Origin: Malurus cyaneus samueli
Taxonomy: Eukaryota > Chordata > Aves > Passeriformes > Maluridae
Length of the DNA stretch: 64,000 nt
Assembly (NCBI GenBank): GCA_009741485.1
Contig: CM019218.1
Location: forward strand, 38,335,804-38,399,803
Direction: 5' to 3'
Position numbers and translations under genes: made by a program. The notes beneath the pieces are model-generated. The model had not been told where the DNA came from, searched no databases, and saw nothing but the letters and a program-made list of their open reading frames with translations. Below are positions 1 through 15,100 of this stretch, one piece after another; positions within the stretch are counted from its first letter, which is position 1, and the number at the start of each line of letters is the position of its first letter.

Positions 1-3000
1 ATAAAAGTTCTGAAGACAAAGGCTTGTCCTCTGTGATTTCTCCTTGTGCCAGATTTTTACCGTAGTTAGGAAAATAGTTACAAATGAATTTCTTAACAAT
101 AAACACTCACCCACAGTGGATCACAATATAATACATTCTATGAATATTAAATGACTAATATTGAGATCCCTGTACACAACACAATACTGAAATCTGATTA
201 TGCCAAGGAAATTCTTAGTTTAAGTACCACTAGCATAAGCAAAGCCTACAGTGGTCTGCATTTTTCTTTGCTCTTTCTCATCTTTCCTCTTTTCCACATA
301 TCTATTATATTAAACATCACCTAGTTTGTAGATCTTGTTAGATCCTAAGTATCTCTGAACCTAAGTCTAAAAAGGACTTGAAGTACAACAGTAACCTACT
401 AAAGAGAAATAGCATCATATAGCTGAACTCTACGAGAGCAAGGAGGTCTACAGTGGGCAACTGGCAGCTTCCCACTCCTCTGAGTGCATGGGGCTGAAAC
501 GCCAAAGTCAAGGAAAGAACTTACGTGTGCATCTTAACACTCTATCTGTAAGGTTTGCACCATATACTGGAATTTAAACAATATAACACAGGGACCTGAT
601 TCCATGTTTTTTTTTGAGGAAGTATTTTGATAGGCTGTATTTATGTTATCTATGTATCTCTTCACCAGGATGTACTGCTCAGCAAGAGCAGATTAACAGT
701 CAGACTTGACCCACGAGAATTTGTTTGGAATAGATATCCATGCAATCGCTCCTCCTAACTGGGTATCAGAACAGAGGCACTGACACACTCCAACAGCAAA
801 CCAGTGTGTTAACTGGTCAGGTAGGCCAGTTACTAACCTAAGACAGCTTTTAAGTGCTTGGCAGTTTGACAGGGCACATTCTATACAAACCCATCAAGAA
901 GCAGAACTGCTGCTGCAAATAAGATTTAAAAAAAAGAAACCTGTTTTTGATGGAGTGATGATCAAGAACCAGATTAGTCTTTTCTTAAGTAAGGAATACC
1001 TGTAGAAGGTTATGTTTGACAAGAATACTATCGGCCATCCTAGATTAGAATTCAACAAGAAAAACTCTCCTCACACTGCCAGAACAGTACAAAGCCATAG
1101 AATAGCTACTGCGGAAAGACTAGAAATTTTTGGAAGAATGTCCCTTCTCCCCACAACAGCTGTATTCAAGAAGCTTCAATCTCTTCCTCTAGGGAAATGC
1201 TGAACTGTCCTAGTTTCAGTCTCTTGTAGCCAGAACAGATGATAGATTTAAAGCTTTGAGGACAGTCATAGCACAACACAAACTCACATGAACCAGGCAA
1301 CCAACCTTAAAAGGAAAAAACAAATCAATAAAGCAGACAGATCAGGGGTAGTTAAGTGCCTAGCACTCCATGGCTCAGCGTGCAGTCCTCATTTTAATCA
1401 GAGCACATGGCATTGCATGCTGCTTTGAGACAATCTCCACATGACTCATTACAGGCTGAGGCTACACATCACCACTTTACAAGTTCTCAGATTCAAGCCA
1501 AGTGAATACAGCCTTCAGGGTCTCGGCCAGCTACTAATGACACTAAACTACACACTGTCAGTTTTCCAATACGTGGCGACCACATGTTCTTTTCTCTTCC
1601 AAACATGGTTTAACCAACTCACTAATTCAGTGTGTACAGCGCAACTGTGAATGTGTTTGTGAAACTACATCTTCCTGCAGATGTAACTGAGGAATTACTA
1701 TTCCTCCTAAAAAGGCTGTTTAACATGTGCAATTATTGGAACTTTTTAAATAGGTCCAGCTGTAGGTGGTACACCCAATTAAGGTTCAGCAAGAAATTTT
1801 AGCAGCTACGTGTAAGTAACTGCCACTGGCACACACAGCCTCTCCAATAGAGAGGAAGACACAGACTTCTTAAATTTCTCATTTTCTTTACATTCTTGTC
1901 ACAAAAACGCACCACACACATTGCAGAGAAATATTAACATCTCTCATAACTCAAGGTATCAAGTTTTGAAAAATTTAGTTGGAGAGACAATCTCTTCTCT
2001 TCAAGCAATGCCTGACGTTTCTCCTCCTCCTACATGAACATGTAGCTATTGCTCAAGTAATGGAAAGATCCAGGTAACACATGAGGAAGAATCTTTTGCA
2101 CTGTAAAGGCAAATAAAAATCGGAAATGTCACATTATATTTAGCTTAATCCTGTACTGCTTTTTCTTCATACTGAATAATTTCGCATCAGTAAACTCTCA
2201 CTGAATTCTCCTACAATTCTCAATTCCATTCTACAGTGCAATTCTCATTTCCTCAGTTACTCCTGTGGCTGAGGAGGAGTAAAATCATGAGCCATGATTT
2301 TCTCCTCCCTCTTCTGCTAGCCAGTGGCCTCCTGATCTTGGGAAAAGACAGAATGGATACAGAACACTGAATATTGCAGATATACTATTCTTAACAGACC
2401 ACAATGCAAGTGAGACTGATGACTATTGGGAGAAGCTGTCAGGTACACTGCCATGCAGGAAATAAGCAGGCCATGTATGCAAGATAGTAAGACATACTTT
2501 GCATGATGAAAGAAGCTACAGAACAAACTCACCCAATTAGCATATTCAACACATGCAAAAGAGTGTGACATTTAAGCAACAGAGATATACTTAGGGAAGC
2601 ACGCATTGTTTACTGAAACCTTTAAGATTCATAATGGCTTTCCAGCAAGCAGCAGCATGGAAGCAATGTGCATGAGCAGTGGGTACACAGCCTTTGGATA
2701 CTGGTGGAGCTAAAAATGCCACGTTTAACGTAGTACCACATTCGTTCATTTTTGAACTTAAGAATCTCACTCTACACATCTTTTATATAGTTTTGAGAAG
2801 AAAACACATGGAAAGGAAAGACAGGTTTCAAAGTAAGCTTGGTACAGCAGTATTACGGCAAGGTCATCTACCTTCAACTCCCTTCAGACTCAAGAGACAC
2901 TAGGTGAAAACTTTCCAGGGAAATATATGATTTATACATCAGGCTCCAAGAAGTGAAAAATATCAAGAAGCCTGCATCTGGTCAACTATCTTCAAGATCA

Positions 3001-4730
3001 CAGCACTAATATTCTGAGATTACTGCAGCAAAAGTTGACTGTGGGAACTGCTTCTTCCTTTAGTGGGCTAGTGGTGCAGAAAACATAGCACAAACCCAAA
3101 ATAATTGGGTCACATTATTCTCACAGAGGACATGATCATATGGATTTCTCTGAGATCTTCCAGTCAGGAGCACATTTGATATTTCTTGACACCCCCACTC
3201 CCCAGCAATGCTGCTTCCAACCAGGACAAAAAGCAATCCTCATTCTCCCTATCTCCCACCTGCCTGCATTTTGCAAGGTATTTTTATTCTATACCAGCAC
3301 AATTCAACCTCCTCTTACTCCTGTAGCACTACAGAGCCCAAATACAGTGACCTAAAGTCCACCTGTGGGGCACTCACCAGATCTTTCAGATGGACTGTCA
3401 CTGTATGACCTCCACTACCAGAGATGCTTGGCTGCCAGCTGGGGAAAGAATCCAGCTTGATTTTCAGATTCCAGGTGGAACTTGCAGGGTGAACAACAGG
3501 CACATGGGTGCACTCGTGTGTGTACAGGGCAGCAACAAGCAATTGAGTATTTAACTTCAAAGGATAACAGTGATTTTACAACTTTCATGGTTTCACAAAG
3601 GAGCCACTATCTCTATGCTACTGCTAAATGACCAAGGAAAATTATTGCCACGATGTGTTTCTGAGAGCTCTGACAAGCTATTCAGGTGCCTCACAGAATT
3701 CCGATTGTTTAAAAACCCTACTGGTGTTGACCATTCTGTTTATACAGATGAACTTTACCATAAGGCAAGAAAGAGCGTAAAAGCAACAGAGAAACAAATG
3801 GTCATAGATCCCATTTCACAAACGATCAGATAAATAAGAGTACTAATATATGTGGTGTTCTCAATAAGGTTCAGGAGCACTCATGAATTCTACCTTCTAA
3901 TACGCAAATCAAGGGTGAAAAAGATGAATTTTAAACAAATGGAAGTACTCAGTTCAGGATCCCATATAATTGGTACAGACTCTGGCCTTTTGCTTCAACT
4001 AAAACAAGAATTCTGAGCTATGCTCAATACCCTTTGTTCCAAGAGTAAACATCTTAGAGGATTTTTATTAACATTAATGTAACATCATTAACACTGTAAG
4101 TGATAAAACATTCCTTGGATGAACAAGATACAGCAGCTGAGAAGGAAGAAACTACTATTATGATAAAAATGCCTAAAAGGACCTCATGCCATAGGAAATG
4201 GAACCAAAACTTAATAGTCCCAGCAACAGACTGCTAAGTCAGTCATAACTTGTATGGAATAACTGAGTAAAGTGAAAGATGCATTTAAAAATTCAAAGTA
4301 TTTCACATCCCTGTGTCTTAGCACACTATTGTAAAGAAAATTATGTGACGTTTTTGCTTAATGTTTGTGTATCTGAAATCACTATAGGGACTTGAGGTGA
4401 CTGTAGCTGTCAAACTAGAGTCAGGCTTAAACTGGGATGCTGATTTAAGGAATTTATTTCATCTGTCATAAGCTTACTATTAGAGTTTCAAGCAGAGATT
4501 CTCCTCTCTCCTAAAGAGGAGAGATCAACCTTCTCTCTTTCGGTCAATTTACTAAAAAGTCGAAGCTTATTAACCTTAACTTACTTTAACTTGCAAGAAC
4601 CTAAGTGCTGGGGGAGAAAGGAAAATCCATACACTTGTAAACGTGAAACACTCTTCCCATGCTTTGTTTTAAGAGGCAGTATATGACATGAACCAGGAGT
4701 TTTGATTTCATGTGGCACAGAGTATCGCGC

Positions 4731-4745
4731 CCACAAGAGGGCACT
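4731..4745 (+). promoter_or_regulatory. CTCF-like motif in TTC17 intron 16
   Basis: CCACAAGAGGGCACT matches the CTCF consensus at 14 of 15 positions, preceded by a local CGCG. The surrounding DNA is AT-rich. Confidence 0.4.
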
Positions 4746-7700
4746 AAAGCCATGCCTAAAGCCGATCCATATTACAGAACTCTGAGAAAGAGGGATCAAC
4801 TGCTTTCACAAACACTCCTTCTACATACAAGTATTCAGGTTTCTTGATGGCATGCACATAACTTTCATGAACTCACACTCCCTCGACTCTGCATAGAGCA
4901 GCACAAAGCCTTTCATAAAAGCACTATCCTGCCAAGGATGAAAGACAGAGAGACTTGAACTTGAAGCTTGAAACAAGGCATGCCTCATGTTTTGAATAGC
5001 ATCAGTCTATTAATAAGATATTGAATTTCGGTCTTCTCTAAAAGAACGTGAAGTGCATGAGCTCATAACGAAATGGGACTGTGAATCAGAGGTAGACAAT
5101 TAGTAAGATAAAAATATTATGAGTACCAGTGACTTCTGTTTGCCCAGGCAACAATTCTGTTCACAAATAGAAGCAAAGGTCTTACCCAAGAGCAACAAAC
5201 AAATCAGCATGTTTCAATATTGACCATCACACGAAAAATATGGCTCCTGTATTCTGTAACTTTTTTAATAAGGCTTGGTAACATCTACATGTTTGTATCA
5301 GTCAGTGAAGTGCAACAGGAACAGCCCCTTAGCTGGACAGTCCTCTACAGACCTTAATACATGATAAAAGCTACTTGCAATATTTTAAGCCATTAAGTGT
5401 GCAGGACAAATCTCAGCAATGCACAATTCAGTATCAGACAAAAATGATGCTGGCTTTCTCTACTAGCTTCATAAGTAGTCCAAATATTTCATTTCTGCAC
5501 CTCTGAGAGCTCACCCTGTTTTTTACATTAAGCTTTTTACACTTGTTAACACGTCTCTTGATCCTGCTCTTGTGTGTCAGACAGAGCTGCTGAATTTATT
5601 TGTCACACAACACAAAGTATTTTAACCGTCTTCAAGAACTGACTCACCAGTAAGGTAACAGCTGATGTAGCAACACCCTTAACACTGCCAAGTCACCTCT
5701 AGAAGGATCACCACAGGGTAATGCTGGAAAAACGCAGTCTCCTAACTGTTTTCTCAGGTATTTGGGAATAAGGCACTATGTGGGCTCCAGCTGTATAGCA
5801 TCTATATTAGATATGACTGGCTGAACTCCTGAGCTGTCTAAAATACATGTCACAGGTGATAGGGCTAGAATAACTCTGGACACTTCACGCGTTTCCTCCA
5901 CAAGAAAAAATCCCACCAAAAACCTCTGCAGATTTAGAATTCTTTTACAATGAAAACAAATATTTATATAAACTTGAATATAGGGGGCAAAAGTTAAATA
6001 GAGAAGTGTTGGTCTGAGATTTTTAATTCTCATTCTCATGGGCATGAAGTGACTTGGGTTTGAAACATAAATTATCTAGACCAGAGGTAAGTTACTAAAA
6101 AAATACCAGGCTGCAGTACACACAGGAGCATAATAAGCAAGCACCCAGCAAGTCAGTGTTAGTGTGTCACACTTCCAAAGTCCTGTGCTAACAGCAAACA
6201 TCCCAACATGCTTGAGAAAATGCCTATTTCTATTACTTATTTGAAAGAAACACCAAGCACATACTGTAATCAAAAATCAGGCCTTGAATTCAGATTTTTG
6301 ATCCCATATTCCATCTCATGCTAGCATATAATTCCCACTGACCATGTGCTGGATTCTGGCAATGGCTCAGGGCAGCAGAGCAAGGAATTCCATGTCTCTC
6401 TACTTAGTTCAGTTTTCATGTACAGAGGCTTTTGACAGGCGAAGCAAAAACACAGCTACCACATGGGCCTACAACCCAAAGCACAGGAAGCCTACTGCTG
6501 TTACTCTCTGAAATATCAAAGGAATGCTTACCAAAACATGATATCAAACCAGAGAAATATCTGACATTCCAAGTTCTTGGTAAATTTTTCAGCATAAGAT
6601 ATCTATCTCAAAGGATACAAAGACTTTACGACATGTCACCAAGTGAATAATAACAATCTCTTTTCTACTGTTTTCCCTGGACTGAAGGATAGACAGAAGA
6701 TTTCCAAAATTTCAGGATACTTTAAAGTGTGAAATGTGATTTCTGAGTACACATTCTTGAAATCATTTGGGTTTTGCAGACTTAACCTCATTTTCATAAA
6801 GCCTGTCAAGGTTACTCTCAACTCAGTTGAAGTTTACTGTGGGGGAAAAAATATTTCCCCAAACTTTATAAGATAGATAAAGCTACCTGTTCATTTTTAA
6901 CTTCTGAGTTTTGACTTAAACCACAAATCAACATCAAGGCTGAATTAACCAGTATGAATATTTCACACTCTACACTGTCAGGTTCATATTTTCAGGTTTC
7001 TTGCACTGAAACAAAAGATGACCTAAAGGGCAGTACAAATAAAAATGCAAAATAAATATTAAGGCAAGAAGAGTCCCAAAAAAGGGCAAAAAATATAAAT
7101 AGAGAGTAAAACACTTAAATAATGGAATGCTGAAATTTAATGAGCAAATTAACATGCTAAGGCATATTCAGTTCCCTGTTGATTTAGCAGCTTCACAGAT
7201 TCCTTAATGAACCTCAGTGTACCAGATGAATATATTCATGCTCACTTTGCTAACCTGTGGCCAAGATAGCAAAAAAGGAAAGAACACTTTTCTCATCAGC
7301 ACTTTTGATATGGGTTTTCCCTCACATTCAAGAGACACAAGCTCCTAAACAGCATAGGCAGAAAGAGCTGACCTCGAAATGAACATCATGGATCAGGAAC
7401 CAATGGAAGCACAAGCCAAGATCAAACAAACTACATTATGACAAGTTTAAGGAAGAAAAGAATATAAAACAAAAGATGTCAAAGATAACTTTGGAGCTCA
7501 GATACAACCATTGCTTGTCACTGTTTCCATTCTGTAAAACTACTTTTAAATTGCTTTCTGCCTAACTTCAAAATAGGGCAGCTATGACTAAGGTTTGGAA
7601 TAACTTTAACTTTGAGAGTTACAGACTTCTAGAAGAAGATCTTAATTAAAAGTAAACATTGTTTTTTTTTTTTTTCTAGAACAGTGTGCCTCTTGTGATG

Positions 7701-8927
7701 AAATGTGCAAATTCTCTTACTGCTTACAGGATCTACCAGGATTTTTATAAGAGGGGCAATATCAAGTTAAGAGATTCATTGTGAGGCACCAGCATAGAAG
7801 TTGATGTTATAAACGTCAGCAAGAGACCCATCAGGTGGGCCACTACACCACTCACTACAGCCAACTTAGCCAAACAGCATCCATTTCTCTGCACAATTGA
7901 TGGGCTCCAAATTGCAGCAAAGGGCTTAGGGCATTAAAAGTAGTATTATTCTGGCATAGTTCTGGAATTTCGCCTATGATGGCACTATCCCAGGAGATAG
8001 GATGGCCTCTAGTCTATGTTTAGACAGCACAATTCTAAATAAGAGGAAGCTTCTCTCTGTCTTTTCACTGGAGAGGGAATTAAAAAAAACAACAAAAAAA
8101 CCCTCAGAGGAAGTCCTAGCAGTGCTAAAAATCAAAAGCATTTCTCCAGTGATGTTTACATTTAAAAATAAAGAAACTATTACATGGAAAGACACCTTAG
8201 TAACAATTTGAGCGAAAAAGGATTAGAAAATGTATATATAAATCGTCTTCAAGATCGTTCATGAGTATCATATTAGTCATATCCATATAAAAAGTACTGA
8301 AAATATTCAGTGGAATTGAATAAAATGAAAGATTCATCTCCAAAAACTATTATTTTTTAAATATAAGTAGCCATTAATGACAATAAATCATTCTGTTGAA
8401 AATATTCTAAAACATTTTTTGAGGAGAGATTGGATTCTAAGTAATTCTTACAGATTTTTGGAATGTTAAGAGCAGAGATCACAAGTCCCATATAAATAAT
8501 ACACTGCTGACACAGGACAGTCTATTCCTTGAAGACTGAACTCTAGAAAATGACAATCAAAGTACTGAACACACTGAAAGGGTATGAACTTAAACTAAAC
8601 TGCTCTTCTTCAGCTTCAAGAAAACAAATCCATTAGACTGTAGTCTGAAGGGATGTACAAAGGGGCTGTTGAGCAGCCAAGCAGTAGATGTATACTTCCA
8701 TAAATACTGAATCCAGCATTCCTTATTTACCAGTAAGAAATACTGGAGTGTTAAGGTATTACTGACAGTCAGGAAACAATTTGCACTCAGTGGAAGCCCT
8801 CTAGATATTAAAAAAGTCATCCCCAAGCAATTATTTAATGGACTGTAACTTTTCCATTAGAAGCAGCATCTCAACCTTGATCCTTAGAGGCAGAAAGCAC
8901 TGTAAAGCAAAAGGGTGGATCCTTGGG

Positions 8928-8950
8928 AAAAAAAAAAAAAAAAAAAAAAA
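8928..8950. repeat. Poly-A run (23 bases) beside TTC17 exon 16
   Basis: 23 consecutive A about 60 bp downstream, in the sense of the gene, of the exon 16 donor. On the TTC17 strand it is a poly-U tract. Confidence 0.95.
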
Positions 8951-9012
8951 GGCAATACCCAAGGTAAAAAGACATTATTTGACTTGTGGTCCATCTTTCA
9001 GCAGTTGCTTAC

Positions 9013-9199
9013 CACTGCACACAGAAGAGGTGATATTGTAAAGAAAAGGGTAAAACTGCAAACAGCGGATCATCTTCAGGCTGCTTTCACACTCCAAGCA
9101 CTTGGTTGTCAAATCCAGTGCATGTCTGAAGGCCTGCAGTGCTCCACTGATGTTGTTCTGAGCCAGATATGTGTTTCCTAGGCTCAAAAAAGTCAGGGG
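9013..9199 (-). CDS. TTC17: TTC17 exon 16 (TPR; last exon in the window)
   Basis: 187 bp, residues 708-769 plus one base. It encodes PLTFLSLGNTYLAQNNISGA, LQAFRHALDLTTKCLECESS and then LKMIRCLQFYPFLYNITSSV ending CS. Acceptor tttacag, donor gtaagc. A 23-base poly-A run lies about 60 bp beyond the donor. No exon continuing the protein was found to its left. Confidence 0.95.
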
Positions 9200-12100
9200 C
9201 TGTAAAGACAAAAGTGACACACTGCTGCATAAGTATGTTCACTGTTTAAGACTGAAGACAACTAGAAAAAACCCTTGTTAAGTCACACTCTCCCAAATTT
9301 GGTGGGAAAGAATTTAGAAACTTCTTAAACAGGCACTGTCTGTTCTTACATAGGAGAACTAACAGCTTGATGCATTGGTGCTAAACAAAACGAGTTATAC
9401 CATGGGAGTGTCTTAGGAATTCCATCTTTTTACAGGAACAAGATATCTGTTAAATACACACAAATTGAAATCAATAATTAAATACTTACTTCTAACCATC
9501 AGGACTAAACCGAAATGCTCAAAGACAATTTAGAATCATTAAAAGTCAGCAAAAAAGTAAAAACGTTACTAGCAGGACAGATACATTTCATTTGCCTAGA
9601 GTGCTCAGATATACCTTAGCAAAACTAGATTACCACACGCCAATGTCATGCTAGCTTAGGGGCACACATTTATACCTTTCTACTCTTTATAAAACAGTAT
9701 TTTTGTCTACTGCTTTTGGCTTTTCACAACTGTCCTGGCCAGTCCAGTAGTTCGAACAGTTTACACAGAAACTACCTGTATGACATAGGTGACAACCTAC
9801 AGAATGCTTATAATGTTACTGTTCAGAAACACAAAAATTTGTTTTGAATCTATGTCTGGAAGTAAAATCGCCAAACAACTGGAACACGTTTTCCTCTATG
9901 TATATAGACAAAACCCATGGACAAATAAAACAATACAGATAAAAAGTCAAGGATCACAGAAAGATGTCTACACATCTACATTGAAGATCTTGGTGACATC
10001 CATGCTATTTTTTCAAGAATCAAGATACAATGTCGACAGCATGATAGATCTCTGTTTTAGATGAAAATGTTGCCAGACACTAGAATTAAATTCCTTGGAG
10101 GCACTGCTGACAATACAGGTTTTGGGAGGCTAAAAGTCTGTCATTGATTTACAAGAACTTCTCTAGATGTTTATACTCTCAACAATCAGCATCACCCCAG
10201 CACAGTCAAGAATTTATATTCTGCTGCAAATCACAAACTGGAAGATGAACTGCATTCACAGGTAAGCATAAGTAACATGTATTTAGAAAATAATGAGTGA
10301 AAATACATTCACTGCTGAGCAAAAACAAACCCCATTATCTTACCTCAGAGGCATTGATGGCCAAAGCCTTCAGCAGGAGCCTGCTGGCATCCAAATGAAG
10401 ACCATAATGAAACAAGAGGTTAGCAAGATTGACCAGAGGGATGTCCTGATACTCATGTGGAGCCAAATTATATGCTTTTTGCAAACAGGTGATAGCAAAG
10501 GTGCTATTTCCAACTGCACGCCAGTACAATCCAGCTTCATTAAGCACAAGCCACAGAGGATCTTCTGGCTATAGGAGAGTCAGGGAAAAGGATAAAAACA
10601 CCCACAAAGAGGTGTCTCAGGAAGACAGAATTGCCTGCTCTTTCATAAGAAGCAAACAGAACTCACCCTTCGCATACTATATTGTTAACGAGATACAAAT
10701 TAGACTTTGCCATGACTATCAACAGATTATTCAATCTGCTCCATTTTACTCAAATGGACATGATTTACAGGCTGAACTACAATTTAGTAGCAGCTGTTGC
10801 CCACACTCTACTCATATGAATGCTTTATACCATGACCACAAAACCCCTTAAAATACACAAGCGATAATGGTTAGTTCACTACAGGAAGCAATGCTTTGAG
10901 CCACTTCAGCTTCTTAAAATTATACAAACACAGATCTATGTAAAATGCTAGAATTTGAAAGTCAGGCAGCTATTAAATTATAGTTAGATGTGCTTCTAGG
11001 TCCTGTGTCTAATATTATCTTTCCCTGTCAATTTAAGGTTTCAGAGTTGTTTTTTATCAGATTTAGTTACATATTTGCCCTATGAAAGTTAACAAACTGG
11101 CATGTATTAGATACTGTTTAAAGATTATAAAATAGCAAGCAAAAAGTGAGGGCAGGTGGAAGAATAGAGCAATGGTCAAATACACCTTGAATATTCTTTC
11201 CTCCCCGTTCACTTTTAACAGCATAAACAAGCACTTACCCTGAAGGAGAAATAGCAAAATTTAAAAATACTGACTGGTTGACAGAGGTAGGTAAAATATC
11301 CACTTTCAGATGCACTTTGAAATTATGCAGAAACATGTTCTAATTTTTAATGTTTTTATCGTTCTGTGTTACCCAACTCTACAAAATGTTTACAGCATAA
11401 AAGCAACACCTGGAATGGATGTGCAGTCCTATCTACATGTCTGAAGCCCAAAGGCACGCTTGAGTAGGAAACATGCAGCAGGTATTAAGGAAGCGAAACA
11501 GTAATACTGTGCTGAGTTAGTAAGAAGATTCTTGTTCTAGGTTTTAAAAAAACCCTCACATAGAAGGGTTCCAGCTATGGTTCTAGATGAACTGGAAGAT
11601 ATCAACGTGATATATTATTCTTTGTTTGGAGTACATTATATAGTATGCAATTTTAAGAGTATTTATGACTCCTATTTTGCAATGCACATGCGTAACATTA
11701 CTTGCATGTTCTTCATTCCAAACTCCTCACTGAATTTACTCTCCACTGGCAGGTCTCAACGACATTTCTAACTAAATCCTCAGCTAATTACTAGTATTTT
11801 GTCATTCCCAGTACAAAGATATGAACTGTGGCATTCCTGCTCTAAGTAGTTTATGATAAGCAGAAGAGGTATGACACAACACTGTTCTTACATCAGCAGA
11901 CCTGGAAGTTCAGGCTTTCAGCATGACAGCATCAGAATACTACAGTTAATACCAAAATACTCATGCACTGCACAGTAAGACATTAGACACGCATAGGACT
12001 GTTCTGAACAACATAACAATAGGAATCAACTCCTACTGCTGATTTTTGTTCTGGATAAGAGATGCACATAGTAAATGGTATTCATTTTAGTCTAAAAAAG

Positions 12101-15100
12101 TATCTACATATAATACCTTGACACAACTTCTACAAGAAAGTTAAATTGAGAATTATCAGCTTGACATGTCAAAAAGAGTCAACGTCTCTCTCAATGCTTC
12201 CTGTCATTTGACTCTCAAAGGTCCCACGCAAGATGGAGGTGGCATTCCACAGGGTTTTATACAGAGGTACATTCTTTGCCCCAGAGTGCTAATTATCCTG
12301 ACAGAAGATTGACAGAGAGTTGGTTTCCTTGGAGGGAGAGTAGGGGGAAAAGCAGGGTGGTGGGAAGGAGGAGGAAGAGTACAAGGCAGGCATGCAGGAA
12401 GGGGCGGCAGACGGAGGAGCAGTTTCAAGCTACTTCTCTCAATTAGGCAAATGGCTGCCAGAATTAGCTAATATATTGCTGCCCCATGTCCTTGCAACAA
12501 CAACAAGCAATGACAGGGGTGTATGGTCCACATTAAGCTATATTAGACACTTCTCTATATGTTTCTGCTTTACTTGTAAACATGGATTTTTAAATTAGTT
12601 TCATCTCAGTTTCTGGCAGTAAATAAATTTATTTCTAGTGTGTCATTGACTGACCACTTTAGAAGTACAAAACCAAATCTCAGTTAAGAATTCTGAATTC
12701 ATCTCATGTGACAGATTGACATACCTTTTTCATGGCATGATTTAAAAACTCTCCTATCTTCGTGAGCGTAATAGTTTCATTGTTGATACGAGAATGCAAA
12801 ACCTGGAACACAAAGATTTTTTTTTTCTCCAAACAACTGAATAGAATTTTACAGTCAAGATCTACATGGGCCATTCACCACTTGCTTCCTTAAATCTTCT
12901 CTTTAGCAAAGGGAAGACACTGTACCAAAAGGAGGATGTGAACACGTAACACTTAAAGTAACTAATCTCCAGAACACAATATGAAGGACTCATAGCAGCC
13001 TTAAAGTTACCAGCTTGGTAGAATGCAGTAGTTCTTAGAAACCCCAGGAAGATGAAACCTATCAAGTGACTGTTAGATTTAAAAGAAAGATGTGATTTCA
13101 AAGAGTAAATTAAATTTCCCGTTTTGTGTACTTTTGGTCGGCATCTGAAAAGAAGTAAGACAAGTTAAACCTTTCTCCATTCCAATTAAAAAGAACTTGC
13201 CCATGTTTTTTCGAAGTACTGATTACCTTTAAATATCAGAATCTTTCAAGATCTGAGTACATTTTTAAGGCAACAGAGGAGAATTTTAAACCAGAAGAGA
13301 ACCAACAAGAAAACATTTCTTACTTGTCTTGCTCGATCGTCCGGCATTCTGAATTTCAAATCTAGATTAGTGTCTAGTTCCTTGACCAGTATGTTTAGAG
13401 ATTCATTGTTACGAGCATCAGTTATGGAAGAACAATCTGGTGCCTGTGCTTCTTCATGTTCAGCAGTATCTCTTGGGATATTCAGTACTGGTTGAATTCT
13501 ACCAATAAGGAGAATCAAGACAAATTAACAGCATGTGCTGCATGTCATCATGTATAAACACAAGAATCTGCTAAACCTCCTGCTGTAGGCTCACACGAGA
13601 CATGAGCTGCAAACATAAAGAACTCATGGATCATCCTTCCCTTGAAAAGTAATTTATAAAGTCTTTATTTTCCATTTTTAAGAACAGAATAACATGAAGA
13701 ATGAACAGTGCAGTAGAAATAACAAACAGATCATTCTCATACTATACTAATAAGGATTCTATGAAGTTTAGGACTAAACATATACGTGACAAAAAAAGCT
13801 CAAAGTTTTTGCACTAAAACTTAGTTTCAAGAATATTAAGAGGTAGCCAAATTATGTATAAAGAACAATCTAGGCTGAGCACTACTTTTCTTCAAAGGAA
13901 GCTGCAGGATGTTTGTGGATGGGAACCTTTAAGACAAGTTCAATACTAGTATAATGCACTAAGCAGAAGAAAACAGCTATTTACTACTATAAAACTAAGG
14001 TATTATAACATTGCATTGATCTATGTAAGTTAGCTATTGGAGCATAGACACTTTTATTTTATCCTGTAGAGTAACAAATATTACTGACTCTCCCATGACT
14101 AAGCTGATTTTCCACCTCTGTCCCAAAGGGACAAGCTACAGTTTTCCACTCCTAATTCTTTTTTCAGTATTTCCTGGTCTTCGTAATTTTCTGTCATCAT
14201 AACTAAAGCTAAAAGGATTGATGTAATGTACAACTGTTAACTGTTATTAAATAGATGCTCACTTTATTCTCTCTCTCAGTCCTTTTTTTTTTAGGTAAAA
14301 ATACTCCACAAGACATTCAGATTTGTGCTTAAATCCTCATTCTGTCTGTATTTTATGTATTCTCCTTGTACTAACAGAGAAAGAAGAATCACCATACAAT
14401 TGGATCTGGCTATTACAGTTACAGGGGAGACAACAATCAAGGAAAATACCTTCCTTCTGTGGCAAGGCCAGAGGAAGTGATTTGAACACCTCTCTGCTAT
14501 TGATTACTAACTGCATCCATTCTCTCCAGAAAGAAAATACTCATTAGGGCATTATTGTGAAGATTAACAAATACAGCTTTTAATAATCAACACTTGCCTG
14601 AATCCTCTGTTTTCTGGAGGCAAGAAATAAGTTGGCAGTTCTTCTGCGTCAGGAATTTTGGGAAAAGATTTCATGCATTCTGATCGCTGAGGCCAAAGAA
14701 TATGCTGTTTTTCCTAAGGGGAACAGGAATTATTTTTTATTGATTTCCCAACTTTTTTAATATTCTAATGAACAAGGTAATAAAAGAGATACTATACAGC
14801 TAGTCTGAAGAAAAATAAACAAACCAGAGATCTTTAAAACTATTGTTTTTCCATCTTCTTTTTAACATCAACAGTTGAAATCTGTCTTTACTCAGCTGTA
14901 CTGCTTCACTTGCAGCAGCTCTTTACAGAACTTCCTCTGTGCTGTAGTAGTTTCAAAGGATGGGAAACTAGTAGCAAAAAACTAGAGAGATGCTCATAGA
15001 TTGTAGAAATTCAGAATGCTACATTCTTCAGCGCTGCCACACATCAAAACGGTAGCCCAAATGCTCTGAAGTTTCACATAAACAAGGACATGATTCACTT

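Larger units (their letters stand above)
1..9012 (-). other. TTC17: TTC17 intron 16 (incomplete)
   Basis: Nine kilobases of AT-rich intron with no recognisable continuation of TTC17. I looked on the minus strand for the expected next exon, after VCSG, and did not find it. It holds a poly-T run (7662-7675), a poly-A run near exon 16, a CTCF-like motif at 4731 and a candidate cryptic exon at 3378-3480. No CR1 or LTR was recognised. Confidence 0.8.

Noticed and set aside
10489..10851. 120-codon plus-strand ORF
   Set aside because: It begins antisense to TTC17 exon 15 and continues into the intron.
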